This document shows, one piece after another, positions 25,310 to 34,814 of a DNA stretch of 36,858 bases. A program made the translations under genes and the position numbers. Source of the stretch: an uncultured Granulosicoccus sp. (lineage in GTDB: Bacteria; Pseudomonadota; Gammaproteobacteria; Granulosicoccales; Granulosicoccaceae); assembly GCA_938003775.1 (NCBI GenBank), contig CALKXZ010000264.1, forward strand, positions 1-36,858. Direction: 5' to 3'. Every line of letters begins with the position of its first letter. The first letter of the stretch is position 1. The notes below the pieces were generated by a model that saw only the letters and a program-made list of their open reading frames with translations, had not been told where the DNA came from and searched no databases.

Positions 25310-26559
25310 ATAACGGCATCGGCGAAATGAGTGAATGGATACACCTTGACCCTGTCACCGTGCTCAGCTCCACTACTGTGCGTTGCGAGTTCTATCAGAC
25401 AATTAGCACTGTGAAGCGAGCTCAGAACATGAGAATCTTGCAGGCCTGTTGTCTCAACCTGCCAATCTCCTGTATCCGTCTGCGACATCAGCGCGCGCTG
25501 ATATTCCACGCGTCCTGGATTTTTATTTAACGTTCCTTGCAAAGGCAACACCAATGCAGGCGGGAGTGCGTGTGGTATGCCCAGCATGTGCCGAATAGCG
25601 GGTAGGACGAAAAGCAGGCAAGTGAGCGCAGCTGACACTGGGTTCCCAGGTAGGCCGAAATAAGCCTGGTTATGGCCACTGAAGCCAAATGTCAGAGGTC
25701 TTCCTGGCTTCATGGCAATTTTCCACAGATCCACCTGACCGTGTCGCTCCAGCACCGTGCGAACATGATCGGCGTCGCCGACTGAAACACCACCGCTGGA
25801 TATCACCAGATCTGCCCCATGGGCCGCGGCAATCATTTTTTCCAAAGCTGATTCGGTATCGATGCATATGCCAAGGTCATCCACCTGTACAGATGCGTGT
25901 CTGAGCAGTGCCATCAACAAGGGTCTATTGGCGTCGTAAATTTGTCCAGTTTCCCGTGATTGCCCCGGATCAACCAACTCATCTCCGGTAGAAAATAATG
26001 CAATACGCAAAGGTTTGAATACTTCAATATCAGTAATACCGTGTGATGCCAGCAGCGCTAGCTCTGCAGCTCCAAGGCGTGTGTTGGCTGGAATCAGTCG
26101 GCTGTTTTGACGCGTGTCGGTGCCTGGATTTCGGACGTGAAGCCCTCGATGAGGTGGTACGGTAATGGTGATAGTGTCGTTGAGAACAGTGACATTTTCT
26201 TGCTGCACGACCGTATCGGCCTGGTCAGGCACTCGTGCACCGGTAGTAATGCGTTGACAAGTATATGGGGCAAGCGAATCATCACCCGGATGACCGGCCA
26301 GTGACTGACCCGCTATGTGTAGTGGTCTGTCGCTTTCATCAATACGAATGGCATAGCCATCCATGGCGGATGCGCGAAACGAAGGCACAGACAAGGCGGC
26401 GAGAGTATCTGCCACGCATACGCGGTTTTGTGCATCGGCACAGGCGATAAGCTCACTGTGTGCGAAGCGCGGTAACTGTCGCTCGATGCGTTCACGAGCC
26501 TGTTCAATAGTGATCGCGGTGGGATCGGAGTCGCTTGATGCGCGCGGAGGCAAGTTCAT
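25306..26559 (-). CDS. moeA: Molybdopterin molybdenumtransferase MoeA
   Basis: Inserts molybdate into adenylylated molybdopterin, completing the molybdenum cofactor. The 417 residues carry the family motifs: SAMDGYAIR near residue 64, LFSTGDELVDPG near 188, VISSGGVSVGDADHV near 254 and GLPGNPVSAAL near 305. It is complete, starting at an ATG with TAGGA 7 bp upstream. It starts at the base next to the xerD start, so the two genes are head-to-head with no spacer. No other molybdenum cofactor gene is seen in this window. Confidence 0.96.
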   Translation of the reverse strand: MNLPPRASSDSDPTAITIEQARERIERQLPRFAHSELIACADAQNRVCVADTLAALSVPSFRASAMDGYAIRIDESDRPLHIAGQSLAGHPGDDSLAPYTCQRITTGARVPDQADTVVQQENVTVLNDTITITVPPHRGLHVRNPGTDTRQNSRLIPANTRLGAAELALLASHGITDIEVFKPLRIALFSTGDELVDPGQSRETGQIYDANRPLLMALLRHASVQVDDLGICIDTESALEKMIAAAHGADLVISSGGVSVGDADHVRTVLERHGQVDLWKIAMKPGRPLTFGFSGHNQAYFGLPGNPVSAALTCLLFVLPAIRHMLGIPHALPPALVLPLQGTLNKNPGRVEYQRALMSQTDTGDWQVETTGLQDSHVLSSLHSANCLIELATHSSGAEHGDRVKVYPFTHFADAVI

Positions 26560-27537
26560 GTGTATCCTACTACCATGGGTAAAGCGTATGCTAACGCCAA
26601 GTTGAGCTCAGCGCGCAGTTGCGTCGGAAAAACTCGTCCACCATTGTCTGATACAGACGCTGATCTACTGCAGCGTTTTGCCGATGCGCAGTTACTTGAG
26701 CGCGGACTAAGTTCTAATACTATCGCGGCGTACAACAGCGACCTTCGCTCTTTTTTGGCCGCGTTACCTATCGAACGCTCAAGTCTGCTGGGTGTATCGA
26801 ACTCGGATGTCATGGCTTACCTGGCTAGTCGGGTTGACGATGGTAGTAGTGCTCGTAGTGCGGCACGTCTGCTTTGTGCCTTAAGACGATTCTATGCCTG
26901 GTGTGTTCGCGAAGGCTTGATGACAGACAACCCCACAGCGTTGGTTCGTTCACCCACTATTGGGCGACCATTGCCCAAGGTATTGACTGAGTCAGAAGTC
27001 AGTGCACTGTTAGTCACTCCCGATATTACAGACGATCTTGGCCTGCGTGACCGCGCCATGCTCGAGGTGTTGTATGCCTGTGGACTGCGTGTATCTGAAC
27101 TGGTTGGTATGACGATGGATCAGATCAATTTGCAACAGGGTGTCGTAAAAATCTGGGGTAAGGGTAATAAGGAGCGATTGATACCTCTGGGAGACGTTGC
27201 TGGCTCCTGGGTCGATCAGTACGTCAAAACAGTTCGGCCTTCGCTGGTGCGCAGCAGGACCGATGATCTGTTCCTGACCCGACGGGGGGCAGCGATGACG
27301 AGGCAAGCATTCTGGCACCGAATTCGTGCTCATGGTATCCAAGCGGGTATTCGAACTCAGCTCTCCCCCCATATTCTCAGGCATGCATTCGCAACACATC
27401 TGGTCAATCACGACGCCGATCTAAGGGTGGTGCAACTCCTGCTAGGACATAGTAGCTTGTCAACAACGCAAATCTATACCCACGTGGCCCGCGAGCGGCT
27501 CAAGGTAATGCATCAATTACATCATCCACGTGGTTAG
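26560..27537 (+). CDS. xerD: Tyrosine recombinase XerD
   Basis: Site-specific recombinase that, with XerC, resolves chromosome dimers at dif. The N-terminal SAM-like domain starts near residue 37 (LLQRFADAQLLERGLSSNTIAAYNSDLRSF). The catalytic domain has the nucleophile region LLGHSSLSTTQIYTHV, with HILRHAFATHLV, KGNKERLIPLG and ACGLRVSEL, so the R-K-H-R-H-Y set is present. XerD rather than XerC is inferred from the dsbC gene directly downstream, as in E. coli. The GTG at 26560 with GGAGG at 26546-26550 gives 325 residues, about 25 more than usual; an ATG at 26575 is the alternative. Confidence 0.95.
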   Translation: MYPTTMGKAYANAKLSSARSCVGKTRPPLSDTDADLLQRFADAQLLERGLSSNTIAAYNSDLRSFLAALPIERSSLLGVSNSDVMAYLASRVDDGSSARSAARLLCALRRFYAWCVREGLMTDNPTALVRSPTIGRPLPKVLTESEVSALLVTPDITDDLGLRDRAMLEVLYACGLRVSELVGMTMDQINLQQGVVKIWGKGNKERLIPLGDVAGSWVDQYVKTVRPSLVRSRTDDLFLTRRGAAMTRQAFWHRIRAHGIQAGIRTQLSPHILRHAFATHLVNHDADLRVVQLLLGHSSLSTTQIYTHVARERLKVMHQLHHPRG

Positions 27538-27623
27538 TGAACGGTGAGCAAGCATTACTGTTATTTCTTTGAACTTTACGGCATCATGCAAAACCAATAG
27601 GGCTGTATTACTCGGATTCAATC

Positions 27624-28370
27624 ATGACAAAAGTGACTAAGGCTATCTCGCTACTGGCGATACTGGCCGGTATTAGCTTGGCAAGTACCACCGTGCAAGC
27701 CGAACCCACCCTCGATGAGGTGCAGCAGCGAGTGTCTGAACGGCTGCCCGGTATCGCCGTCTCAAGCTTGAGTAAATCCAGCGTATCGGGTTTGTACGAG
27801 CTTGTTACCGATGGACAAGTCTATTATGTAGACGAAACGGCTGAATATCTGGTTGATGGCAGTCTTATTCGTCTTAGCGATCGCACCAATCTGACCGATG
27901 CTCGTCTGGGCGGTATTCATGTAAGCATGATTGAGGAAGTGGGTGAGGACAACATGCTTATCTACGAACCGCAAAAGCCTTCCAATCGCTCAATTACAGT
28001 TTTTACCGACATTAGCTGCGGCTTTTGTCGTCGTCTGCATGCAGAACTGGATACATTGCTCGAAGAGGGTGTGCGAGTGCGATATTTACTGTTCCCGCGT
28101 GCTGGAATCGGATCTCAGGGCCACAAAGATCTGGAGAGCGTCTGGTGCGCCGATAACCCTCAAGGGGCGATGACAGTGGCAAAAGCCGGTGGCAATATTG
28201 AGCCTGCAACGTGTGACAATCCCATAGAACAGCATATGGCGCTTGCTGAGCGCATTGGTCTGCAGGGAACACCACTGATATACACCGACAGCGGTGAAAA
28301 AATCCCGGGTTACCGAGAAGCGGGCGTGCTTGCTAGTATGGTCAATGAATCGGAGCCTGTAACAAACTGA
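27624..28370 (+). CDS. dsbC: Thiol:disulfide interchange protein DsbC
   Basis: Periplasmic disulfide isomerase of 248 residues. A signal peptide (MTKVTKAISLLAILAGISLASTTVQA) ends near residue 26. Then come the N-terminal dimerisation domain (VYYVDETAEYLVDGSLIRL) and the thioredoxin fold with the CGFC active site at residues 132-135 in FTDISCGFCRRLH. LEGTPLIYT-like sequence near 215 (LQGTPLIYT) carries the cis-proline. It follows xerD by 86 bp in the usual order. Confidence 0.95.
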   Translation: MTKVTKAISLLAILAGISLASTTVQAEPTLDEVQQRVSERLPGIAVSSLSKSSVSGLYELVTDGQVYYVDETAEYLVDGSLIRLSDRTNLTDARLGGIHVSMIEEVGEDNMLIYEPQKPSNRSITVFTDISCGFCRRLHAELDTLLEEGVRVRYLLFPRAGIGSQGHKDLESVWCADNPQGAMTVAKAGGNIEPATCDNPIEQHMALAERIGLQGTPLIYTDSGEKIPGYREAGVLASMVNESEPVTN

Positions 28371-28441
28371 CGAGTTAGCACCAAAGGGCTCTGGCACGCG
28401 TATGCCTTGGTTGTGGGGGTTAATTGCCGGAGGTATTCATC

Positions 28442-29023
28442 ATGTTCAGACGTGCTAGACGGTTATTCAAATCCTCCACCCTGTGCGTTGTTGGTTTGAT
28501 CTGCACCACACTGTTGGTTGCAGGTGGTGCGCTAGCCGATCAAAACGCGGCAGAGTTACCGGAACTATTTGATCAGCTGCTCGACGCAACAGAGGAAGCT
28601 GATGTTCGGGCGTTGGAGAACCAAATATGGCAACACTGGCTGGTAGCACCGGATAAGTCATCGGAACTATTAATGTCACAGGTAAGCCGGGCTATGTCAG
28701 CCGGTGAGCTGGAGATTGCTCTGCAGTTCTGCAACCAACTGATCGATGGTAGCCCTGATTACGCTGAGGCTTGGAATAAGCGTGCAACTGTTCATTACTT
28801 AATGGGCAACCACGATGCCTCGGTCGCCGACATAAGAGAAACCTTGTTTCGTGAACCCAGACATTTTGGCGCTATTTCAGGTCTTGGCTTGATATTTATG
28901 CGTCAGAACAATTTTGAAGCCGCGCTGGACGCTTTTGAGCAAGTGTTGAGTATTAGCCCAGGTTCAAGCAGCGCCAAAAGCAGTGTGGAACGTGTGCGCA
29001 GAGAGTTAGGTAAGGAAATATAG
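28442..29023 (+). CDS. Exported TPR-repeat protein
   Basis: A 193-residue protein with a signal peptide (MFRRARRLFKSSTLCVVGLICTTLLVAGGALA). After that LPELFDQLLDATEEADVRALENQIWQHW is followed by helical repeats. At least two TPR units are clear: ALQFCNQLIDGSPDYAEAWNKRATVHYLMGNHDASVADI and HFGAISGLGLIFMRQNNFEAALDAFEQVLSI. TPR proteins bind other proteins; no partner can be named from sequence. The ATG at 28442 has a GGAGG site 8 bp upstream. The stop is one base before the TTG start of the next gene, so the two are coupled. Confidence 0.85.
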   Translation: MFRRARRLFKSSTLCVVGLICTTLLVAGGALADQNAAELPELFDQLLDATEEADVRALENQIWQHWLVAPDKSSELLMSQVSRAMSAGELEIALQFCNQLIDGSPDYAEAWNKRATVHYLMGNHDASVADIRETLFREPRHFGAISGLGLIFMRQNNFEAALDAFEQVLSISPGSSSAKSSVERVRRELGKEI

Positions 29024-29024
29024 A

Positions 29025-30101
29025 TTGCACACATTGTTCGAGCACAACACTGCTCTGTGTCATGTCCGCCACGCAAAACGCTGGGCTGCAGCCGTCTTTT
29101 TGTGTTCGGCTACGATTGTACAAGCCGAGCAAAGTGATCAGGCAGCCTTGTTTCAGCATCGTGCACAACATGCCTACAATGCAGTGATTGGGCTTCCCTC
29201 TGTGGCCTCAAGACCAGTGCAGAGCTGGGAATGGCAGATTGCTCTGGAACATTCCAATCAATTTGCAGGTGGCATGGCAGGCGATGAAGTGCTGTTACTC
29301 GATGGGGAAACCAGCGAGTTGACTCTGCGTCACCGGCAACGTGTCGGCCCTTGCTGGCAGGCAGACGTTACTGTGCCATTTATTGCCCACAGTGGCGGTC
29401 TTTTTGATCGGGCCATTGATGACTGGCATCAGTTTTTTGGGTTGCCCGATGCGCAACGCGGCGAGACTGCTAAGTTTGATCTCAATTACAGCTATGTCGA
29501 TCAGGATGGGCAGCGGGCAGGTGTGGCATCATCGGAAAATGCCCTGGGTGATATTCAGTTGTCGATACAACGTTCTCTAGGGTGTTTCGCAACCGCTGAC
29601 TCGACAAGATCAGAACCGATAGTTCGGCTCGGAGTGAAACTGCCCACCGGTAGAGTCAATGTCCTCAGTGGCAGTGGCGAACCAGATGTGTATGCTGATA
29701 TTCAATCACCTATCTGGACGCATGGCACACGTTGGCGAACCGGCGTTGCGCTGGGTGCGTTGCTGATAGGGCAGACAGATCGATTGGCGCCACAGCGTAC
29801 AGTGGCGTTGTACGGTTCAGCTGGCGCACAATTTGTACTGACTCATCGCTGGCGTTTAATCGCACAGTTGGATTGGCATACACCATTTTATCGCAGCAAC
29901 TTGCGCGAGTTGGGTGATCCTGCACTCAGTTTGAGTACAGGCTTTCGTTACCTTGGTCCAGCTGATCAGAGTATCGAGCTTTCAATCAGTGAAGATATCT
30001 CTGTTGACACGGCACCCGATATCGTTGCCAGACTAGCTTGGACCTATCGTCCGGCAGGTCGAGGGCAGGCTAACGCTAACGCTTGGAACCAAACAAAATA
30101 G
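29025..30101 (+). CDS. DUF3187 family envelope protein
   Basis: A 358-residue protein starting at TTG 29025, with a signal-like stretch AAAVFLCSATIVQA ending near residue 34. The run LLLDGETSELTLRHRQRVGPCWQADVTVPFIAHSGGLFDRAIDDWHQFFGLPDAQRG is the signature I associate with DUF3187 proteins. Later strands (VRLGVKLPTGR, RWRTGVALGALLIG and so on) alternate as in outer-membrane beta barrels. The function is unknown. It is one base after the TPR gene and overlaps the convergent lon by 26 bp. Confidence 0.82.
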   Translation: MHTLFEHNTALCHVRHAKRWAAAVFLCSATIVQAEQSDQAALFQHRAQHAYNAVIGLPSVASRPVQSWEWQIALEHSNQFAGGMAGDEVLLLDGETSELTLRHRQRVGPCWQADVTVPFIAHSGGLFDRAIDDWHQFFGLPDAQRGETAKFDLNYSYVDQDGQRAGVASSENALGDIQLSIQRSLGCFATADSTRSEPIVRLGVKLPTGRVNVLSGSGEPDVYADIQSPIWTHGTRWRTGVALGALLIGQTDRLAPQRTVALYGSAGAQFVLTHRWRLIAQLDWHTPFYRSNLRELGDPALSLSTGFRYLGPADQSIELSISEDISVDTAPDIVARLAWTYRPAGRGQANANAWNQTK

Positions 30102-32493
30102 CGAAGACCTGATCGTATTGGCTGGCATGATGGATTTTTAAGCCAGCAACAATATGTTTGGGTAGTTCAGATACATCGCGTTTATTGCCCTCCGGCAATA
30201 TGACCTCCTTAATGCCGATTCGTCGCGCCGCAATCAATTTCTCACGCACGCCACCAACCGGCAGCACCTCGCCTGTGAGGGTAATTTCACCCGTCATGGC
30301 AAACGATTTTTTAACCGGTTTTTTCAATGCCAGAGACAATAGTGCGCTGGTCATGCTAATACCTGCACTGGGGCCGTCCTTGGGAGTTGCACCTTCGGGT
30401 ACGTGCAAATGCAGGCTATGTTCCATAAACCAGTCCTGCTTAACGCCATAGCGTTGCGCGTTGGTGGTGACAAAGCTATGCGCAATCTGTGCAGATTCGT
30501 TCATGACTTGACCCAGTTGACCAGTCAGTTTCAGTCCTCGTTCGCGGGCATGCACACAGGTTGCTTCTATCGGTAGCGTTGCACCTCCCATGGCGGTCCA
30601 TGCCAATCCGGTGATGACACCGACACCACCGAGTTGTTTCTCAACGCGGAAGGGCGGTTCTCCAACAAATTCCACCAGATTTCGGTTACTGACACTCACC
30701 GAGTTGGCTTTGCCCATTAGTTTGACAATAGATTTGCGCAGCACGCGATGCAGTAGTTTTTCCAAACCACGAACACCGGCCTCGCGCGCATAGCCTTCTA
30801 TTAGCGCCTTGATAGCCGAGTCAGAGATCTTGATTTGGTTGGCCTTAACTTTGTTACGTTCCAACAGCCGTGGCCACAGGTGTTGGCGGGCAATGTCCAG
30901 TTTTTCACTGGCGATGTAGCCGCCAAGTCGAATGACATCCATTCGATCTAGCAATGGACGAGGAATCGTGTCCAGTTGATTGGCTGTGCAAACGAATAGT
31001 ACTTTGGACAGATCAACCCGCAAATCCAGGTAGTGATCAAGAAATTCGCTATTTTGCTCAGGATCCAGTACCTCTAGCATGGCAGAGGCAGGATCACCTT
31101 GATAGGAGCTTCCCATCTTGTCAATTTCGTCAAGCATGATGACGGGGTTGGACACATCGACATCTTTTAATGCCTGAACCAGTTTGCCTGGCATGGCGCC
31201 AATGTAGGTTCTGCGATGTCCTTTGATTTCTGCTTCGTCTCGCATACCGCCAACACTAAAGCGATAAAACTTTCGTCCCAGACATTCGGCTATGGATTTT
31301 CCGATCGAGGTTTTACCGACACCCGGTGGACCAACAAACAACAGGATAGATCCGCTGATTTCGCCGCGAAAGGAACCCATGGCTAGAAATTCGAGGATCC
31401 TCTCTTTAATGTCAGTCAGCCCTGCGTGATCGCGATTTAGTACCCGCTTGGCGTTGCGTAACGATAATTTATCTTTTGAGTACGTACCCCAGGGTACAGC
31501 GCTCAACCAGTCGACATAGTTTCGAGTGACACCGTATTCGGGTGAACCCGTTTCCAGGATCGACATCTTGTTGATTTCGTCATCAAAGCGCTTCTGAACG
31601 TGTTCAGGAGGCGTGCGCTTTGCCAAACGCGCGCGAAATTCATCGATATCGGACGTACGATCATCCTTTGCTATACCCAGCTCACGTTGTATAACCTTGA
31701 GCTCTTCACGCAGGAAAAACTCGCGCTGGTGTTTAGACATTTTCTGTTCAACTTCTGAGCGTATTTCCGCCTGTAGACGTGCCACTTCCAGTTCTTTGTG
31801 TAACAGCACTAACACCCGTTCCATGCGTTTTTGCAGCGATACTGTATCGAGAATACGTTGCAGATCTGGTCCAGGTGCCGTGGTAATCGCCGCTGCAAAA
31901 TCAGCCAATGGGGACGGGTCATTCAGATTGAAATGGTTGAGAAAATTCTTTAATTCCTCGTTGTACAAGGGGTTCAGGGGAATGAGTTCCTTGATCGCCT
32001 GTATCAGTGCCATTGCATAGGCTTTGATTTCCGGCGTATTCATTGTTCGCTCTGCCGGGTAACTGACTTCTGCGGCAAACGGTGCCTGCTTACTCAGCCA
32101 ACCGTCGATCCTAAAGCGTTGCATACCTTGTGCAATAAACTGAATTTTGCCGTTACCGCGAACGACATTATGCAGACGAACCACGCAGCCGGTATCGGCG
32201 AAGTCGCCGGGGGTTGCGCCAGCCTGATCATCCTGGTCTCCGGCGTAACACAGCCCGAGCAGATGATGGTCCATCTTGGCCAGACGAGAGAATGTTTCTT
32301 CCCACGGATCTTCATCGATGACCAGTGGCTGCACTTGCGCCGGAAAGAACGGACGCTCGAATATGGGCAGTAACAGCAGCTTTCCCGGTAAATTCTGATC
32401 GGGTAAAACCAAACCAGTACTTGACGAGGTTGGCTCATCATTCTGATCATCCGTGTTGACGATCAGTGCTTCATCACTCGTTTTTGAGGCCAT
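30076..32493 (-). CDS. lon: ATP-dependent protease, Lon family
   Basis: An 805-residue AAA+ serine protease. The N-terminal substrate domain starts at NLPGKLLLLPIFERPFFPAQVQPLVI. The ATPase has Walker A LLFVGPPGVGKTSIGKS near residue 385 and LDEIDKMGSSYQGDPASAMLEVLDPEQN near 450. The proteolytic serine is in ATPKDGPSAGISM, and the catalytic lysine in LPVGGVREKLIAA. The PFFPAQV opening resembles the second Lon of pseudomonads (AsrA-like) more than the canonical housekeeping Lon, so a paralog elsewhere is possible. No heat-shock promoter was convincing. It is downstream of rep and overlaps the end of the DUF3187 gene. Confidence 0.95.
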   Translation of the reverse strand: MASKTSDEALIVNTDDQNDEPTSSSTGLVLPDQNLPGKLLLLPIFERPFFPAQVQPLVIDEDPWEETFSRLAKMDHHLLGLCYAGDQDDQAGATPGDFADTGCVVRLHNVVRGNGKIQFIAQGMQRFRIDGWLSKQAPFAAEVSYPAERTMNTPEIKAYAMALIQAIKELIPLNPLYNEELKNFLNHFNLNDPSPLADFAAAITTAPGPDLQRILDTVSLQKRMERVLVLLHKELEVARLQAEIRSEVEQKMSKHQREFFLREELKVIQRELGIAKDDRTSDIDEFRARLAKRTPPEHVQKRFDDEINKMSILETGSPEYGVTRNYVDWLSAVPWGTYSKDKLSLRNAKRVLNRDHAGLTDIKERILEFLAMGSFRGEISGSILLFVGPPGVGKTSIGKSIAECLGRKFYRFSVGGMRDEAEIKGHRRTYIGAMPGKLVQALKDVDVSNPVIMLDEIDKMGSSYQGDPASAMLEVLDPEQNSEFLDHYLDLRVDLSKVLFVCTANQLDTIPRPLLDRMDVIRLGGYIASEKLDIARQHLWPRLLERNKVKANQIKISDSAIKALIEGYAREAGVRGLEKLLHRVLRKSIVKLMGKANSVSVSNRNLVEFVGEPPFRVEKQLGGVGVITGLAWTAMGGATLPIEATCVHARERGLKLTGQLGQVMNESAQIAHSFVTTNAQRYGVKQDWFMEHSLHLHVPEGATPKDGPSAGISMTSALLSLALKKPVKKSFAMTGEITLTGEVLPVGGVREKLIAARRIGIKEVILPEGNKRDVSELPKHIVAGLKIHHASQYDQVFAILFGSKR

Positions 32494-32641
32494 AAACGTG
32501 GGTTCGTGAGTTAGTCCAATTACTTTACGCTGGTCTGTCCAGAATGGGATGCTGGCAATCAGCGACAGTGTATGTTGACAAAGGTACCAGTGAAACTAAG
32601 TCATGCGTGAAAGTTTTCAAGCAACAGCCGGGAATTAGTGC

Positions 32642-34648
32642 TCAGTCACCTGCCAACATGTCCATCAAGCCCTTGAGGGCGTCTTTGCCCGCAGCTCTGG
32701 ATTGCTCAGCCGAGGTTGTGTCCAACTCACCCATGATGACGACGTCCTCGGGTGGCAGATCATCGAGAAATCGGCTGCCATCGCAGGCACTGGTCTCACC
32801 AAACTGCTGGCGAGCTCGGGAACGTGTGAACGTGAGCGTATGACGCGCTCGTGTCATACCCACGTAGGCCAGGCGCCGTTCTTCTTCGAGGCTGTCTTGT
32901 TCGACACTGTTGCGGTGGGGTAACAGGTTTTCTTCCATACCCACCATAAAGACATGCGGGTATTCCAACCCTTTGGCAGCGTGTAGGGTCATCATTTGTA
33001 CTTGATTGTCGTCTGTTTCGTCATTCTGACGCGCCAGCATATCGTGTAGACATAATGATCGAACAACTGCCGACAGGGGTTGATCTTTGTGTTCATCATC
33101 GCTCAGTAGTCGCTGGATCCAAGCGAACAGCTCATTGATATTGTCCAGTGCACGTTGTGCCTTTGGCGGCGAATCGTGTTGTTTTTCAATCCAATCGGCA
33201 TAGTCAATATCGTCAAATACACCCCGAACCACCGCCATGGTGTCGCCACGCTCAGCATTGTCCGCTGCCAGCGTCAACCAGTTGGCAAAACGTTGCAAGC
33301 GGTGCAGAGCGCGGCCGGAGAGTTCAGTTTCTAATGCCATGTCATGGCAGGCCGCGAATAAACTGGTGTTACGGTTACGCGCATGCTGCCCCAGTTTGGC
33401 CAGCGTTGTCGGGCCAATTTCACGCCGTGGCGTATTGATACAGCGTAGAAAAGCGGTATCGTCATCTGGGTTTATCATTAATTTCAGATAAGCCAACATG
33501 TCTTTGATCTCGGCCTTGTCGAAAAACGAACTCCCGCCACTGATCGTGTAGGGAATTTGTTTTTCGCGCAGGGCTTGCTCGAACGGACGAGACTGGAAGT
33601 TACTGCGATATAAAACGGCAAAATCACCCCAACGGGTCCCTTTTTGAAAATGGCGGGTAAGAATTTCTGCCGACACCCATTCAGCTTCATCCAGGGTGTG
33701 CTTGCACACGGAGATACGCAGCGGGTCACCAATGCCCAAATCACTCCACAGACGTTTCTCAAACACATGTGGATTATGGCTGATGACCGCATTTGCACAG
33801 CGCAGTATGCGTTGACTCGAACGGTAATTCTGCTCAAGCTTTATTACGCGTAGATTGGGGTAGTCATCCTTCAGCGCCATCAGGTTTTCCGGGCGAGCGC
33901 CTCGCCAGGAATAGATGGACTGGTCATCATCGCCAACTGCTGTGAACGCGCCAAACTTATCAACCAGTAGGCGTACCAGCTCATACTGAGCTGCGTTGGT
34001 ATCCTGATACTCATCCACGAGTAGGTGGCGTATCTGGCCGCGCCATTTATCACGAATTTCTGGATGCTCTTGCAATAGTTTGACGGGAAGTCCGATCAAA
34101 TCGTCAAAATCGACTGAATTACAAGCCTGTAGCAGCTTATTGTAGTTGGCGTAAAGCAGAGCGGCCACGCGCTCGACATCCTCAGCCGCTGTAGACAAGG
34201 CTTGCTCGGGACTGACAAATTGATTTTTCCAGTGCGAGATCATTGTCTGCAACACTCGCTCTTCGATCGCACTGTTGCCCTCGCGAAGCAGTTCCCGAAG
34301 CGCGCTGAGTGAATCACTCTGATCCAAAATCGTAAATCCCTTGCGCAATCCAATGGCAACCCCGTCCTTGTGCAGAATGTCCATACCCAAGCGATGAAAC
34401 GTCGCAATGGTCAAGCCGCGCATCTGTTTCGGGTTTAATTGTTTTTTCAGGCGGGTGCGCATCTCATTGGATGCCTTGTTGGTGAAGGTTACAGCCACAA
34501 TGGACGAGGGCAGATAAGCCTTGTTTTCAATCAGCCAGGCAATTTTCCGGGTGATAACGCCGGTCTTGCCACTACCGGCGCCAGCGAGCACAAGTAAGGG
34601 TGTTTCGAAGTGTGTAACGGCAGCAAGTTGTTGCGGGTTCAGACCCAT
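32642..34648 (-). CDS. rep: ATP-dependent DNA helicase Rep
   Basis: A 668-residue superfamily 1 3'-5' helicase that clears protein roadblocks ahead of the replication fork. It starts MGLNPQQLAAVTHFETPLLVLAGAGSGKTGVITRKI (Walker A GAGSGKT). DEYQDTNAAQYELV, GDDDQSIYSWRGARPEN, LHAAKGLEYPHVFMVGMEENLLPH and RRLAYVGMTRARHTLTF complete the helicase motifs. The 668 residues match Rep (about 670) rather than UvrD (about 720). It is followed by lon after 148 bp. Confidence 0.95.
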   Translation of the reverse strand: MGLNPQQLAAVTHFETPLLVLAGAGSGKTGVITRKIAWLIENKAYLPSSIVAVTFTNKASNEMRTRLKKQLNPKQMRGLTIATFHRLGMDILHKDGVAIGLRKGFTILDQSDSLSALRELLREGNSAIEERVLQTMISHWKNQFVSPEQALSTAAEDVERVAALLYANYNKLLQACNSVDFDDLIGLPVKLLQEHPEIRDKWRGQIRHLLVDEYQDTNAAQYELVRLLVDKFGAFTAVGDDDQSIYSWRGARPENLMALKDDYPNLRVIKLEQNYRSSQRILRCANAVISHNPHVFEKRLWSDLGIGDPLRISVCKHTLDEAEWVSAEILTRHFQKGTRWGDFAVLYRSNFQSRPFEQALREKQIPYTISGGSSFFDKAEIKDMLAYLKLMINPDDDTAFLRCINTPRREIGPTTLAKLGQHARNRNTSLFAACHDMALETELSGRALHRLQRFANWLTLAADNAERGDTMAVVRGVFDDIDYADWIEKQHDSPPKAQRALDNINELFAWIQRLLSDDEHKDQPLSAVVRSLCLHDMLARQNDETDDNQVQMMTLHAAKGLEYPHVFMVGMEENLLPHRNSVEQDSLEEERRLAYVGMTRARHTLTFTRSRARQQFGETSACDGSRFLDDLPPEDVVIMGELDTTSAEQSRAAGKDALKGLMDMLAGD

Positions 34649-34702
34649 ACAAAAAACGCTTCAGGTGCTTGGCGGGCTGCAAGTCTACTGGCTTCTGCAT
34701 GA

Positions 34703-34723
34703 CAATGTTTAGTCTTAACATTG
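34703..34723. promoter_or_regulatory. Inverted repeat between rep and the HisN-like gene
   Basis: CAATGTT (34703-34709) and AACATTG (34717-34723) form a perfect 7-bp inverted repeat around seven bases, in the 166-bp space between two divergent genes. It may be an operator. A TATACT -10-like box for the rightward gene is at 34770-34775 without a good -35. Symmetry and position are the only evidence. Confidence 0.3.
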
Positions 34724-34814
34724 CCGATTAACCCACCGGGGGTGGTGCGCAGGCTGACTGCGCTGGCCGTATACTGTCAAACTCGACAGACAATGCCTGG
34801 GACCGGGAGAGCGT

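Noticed and set aside
32494-32641. Heat-shock (sigma-32) promoter for lon from a CTTGAA box on the minus strand
   Set aside because: No CCCCAT-like -10 box at the proper distance.
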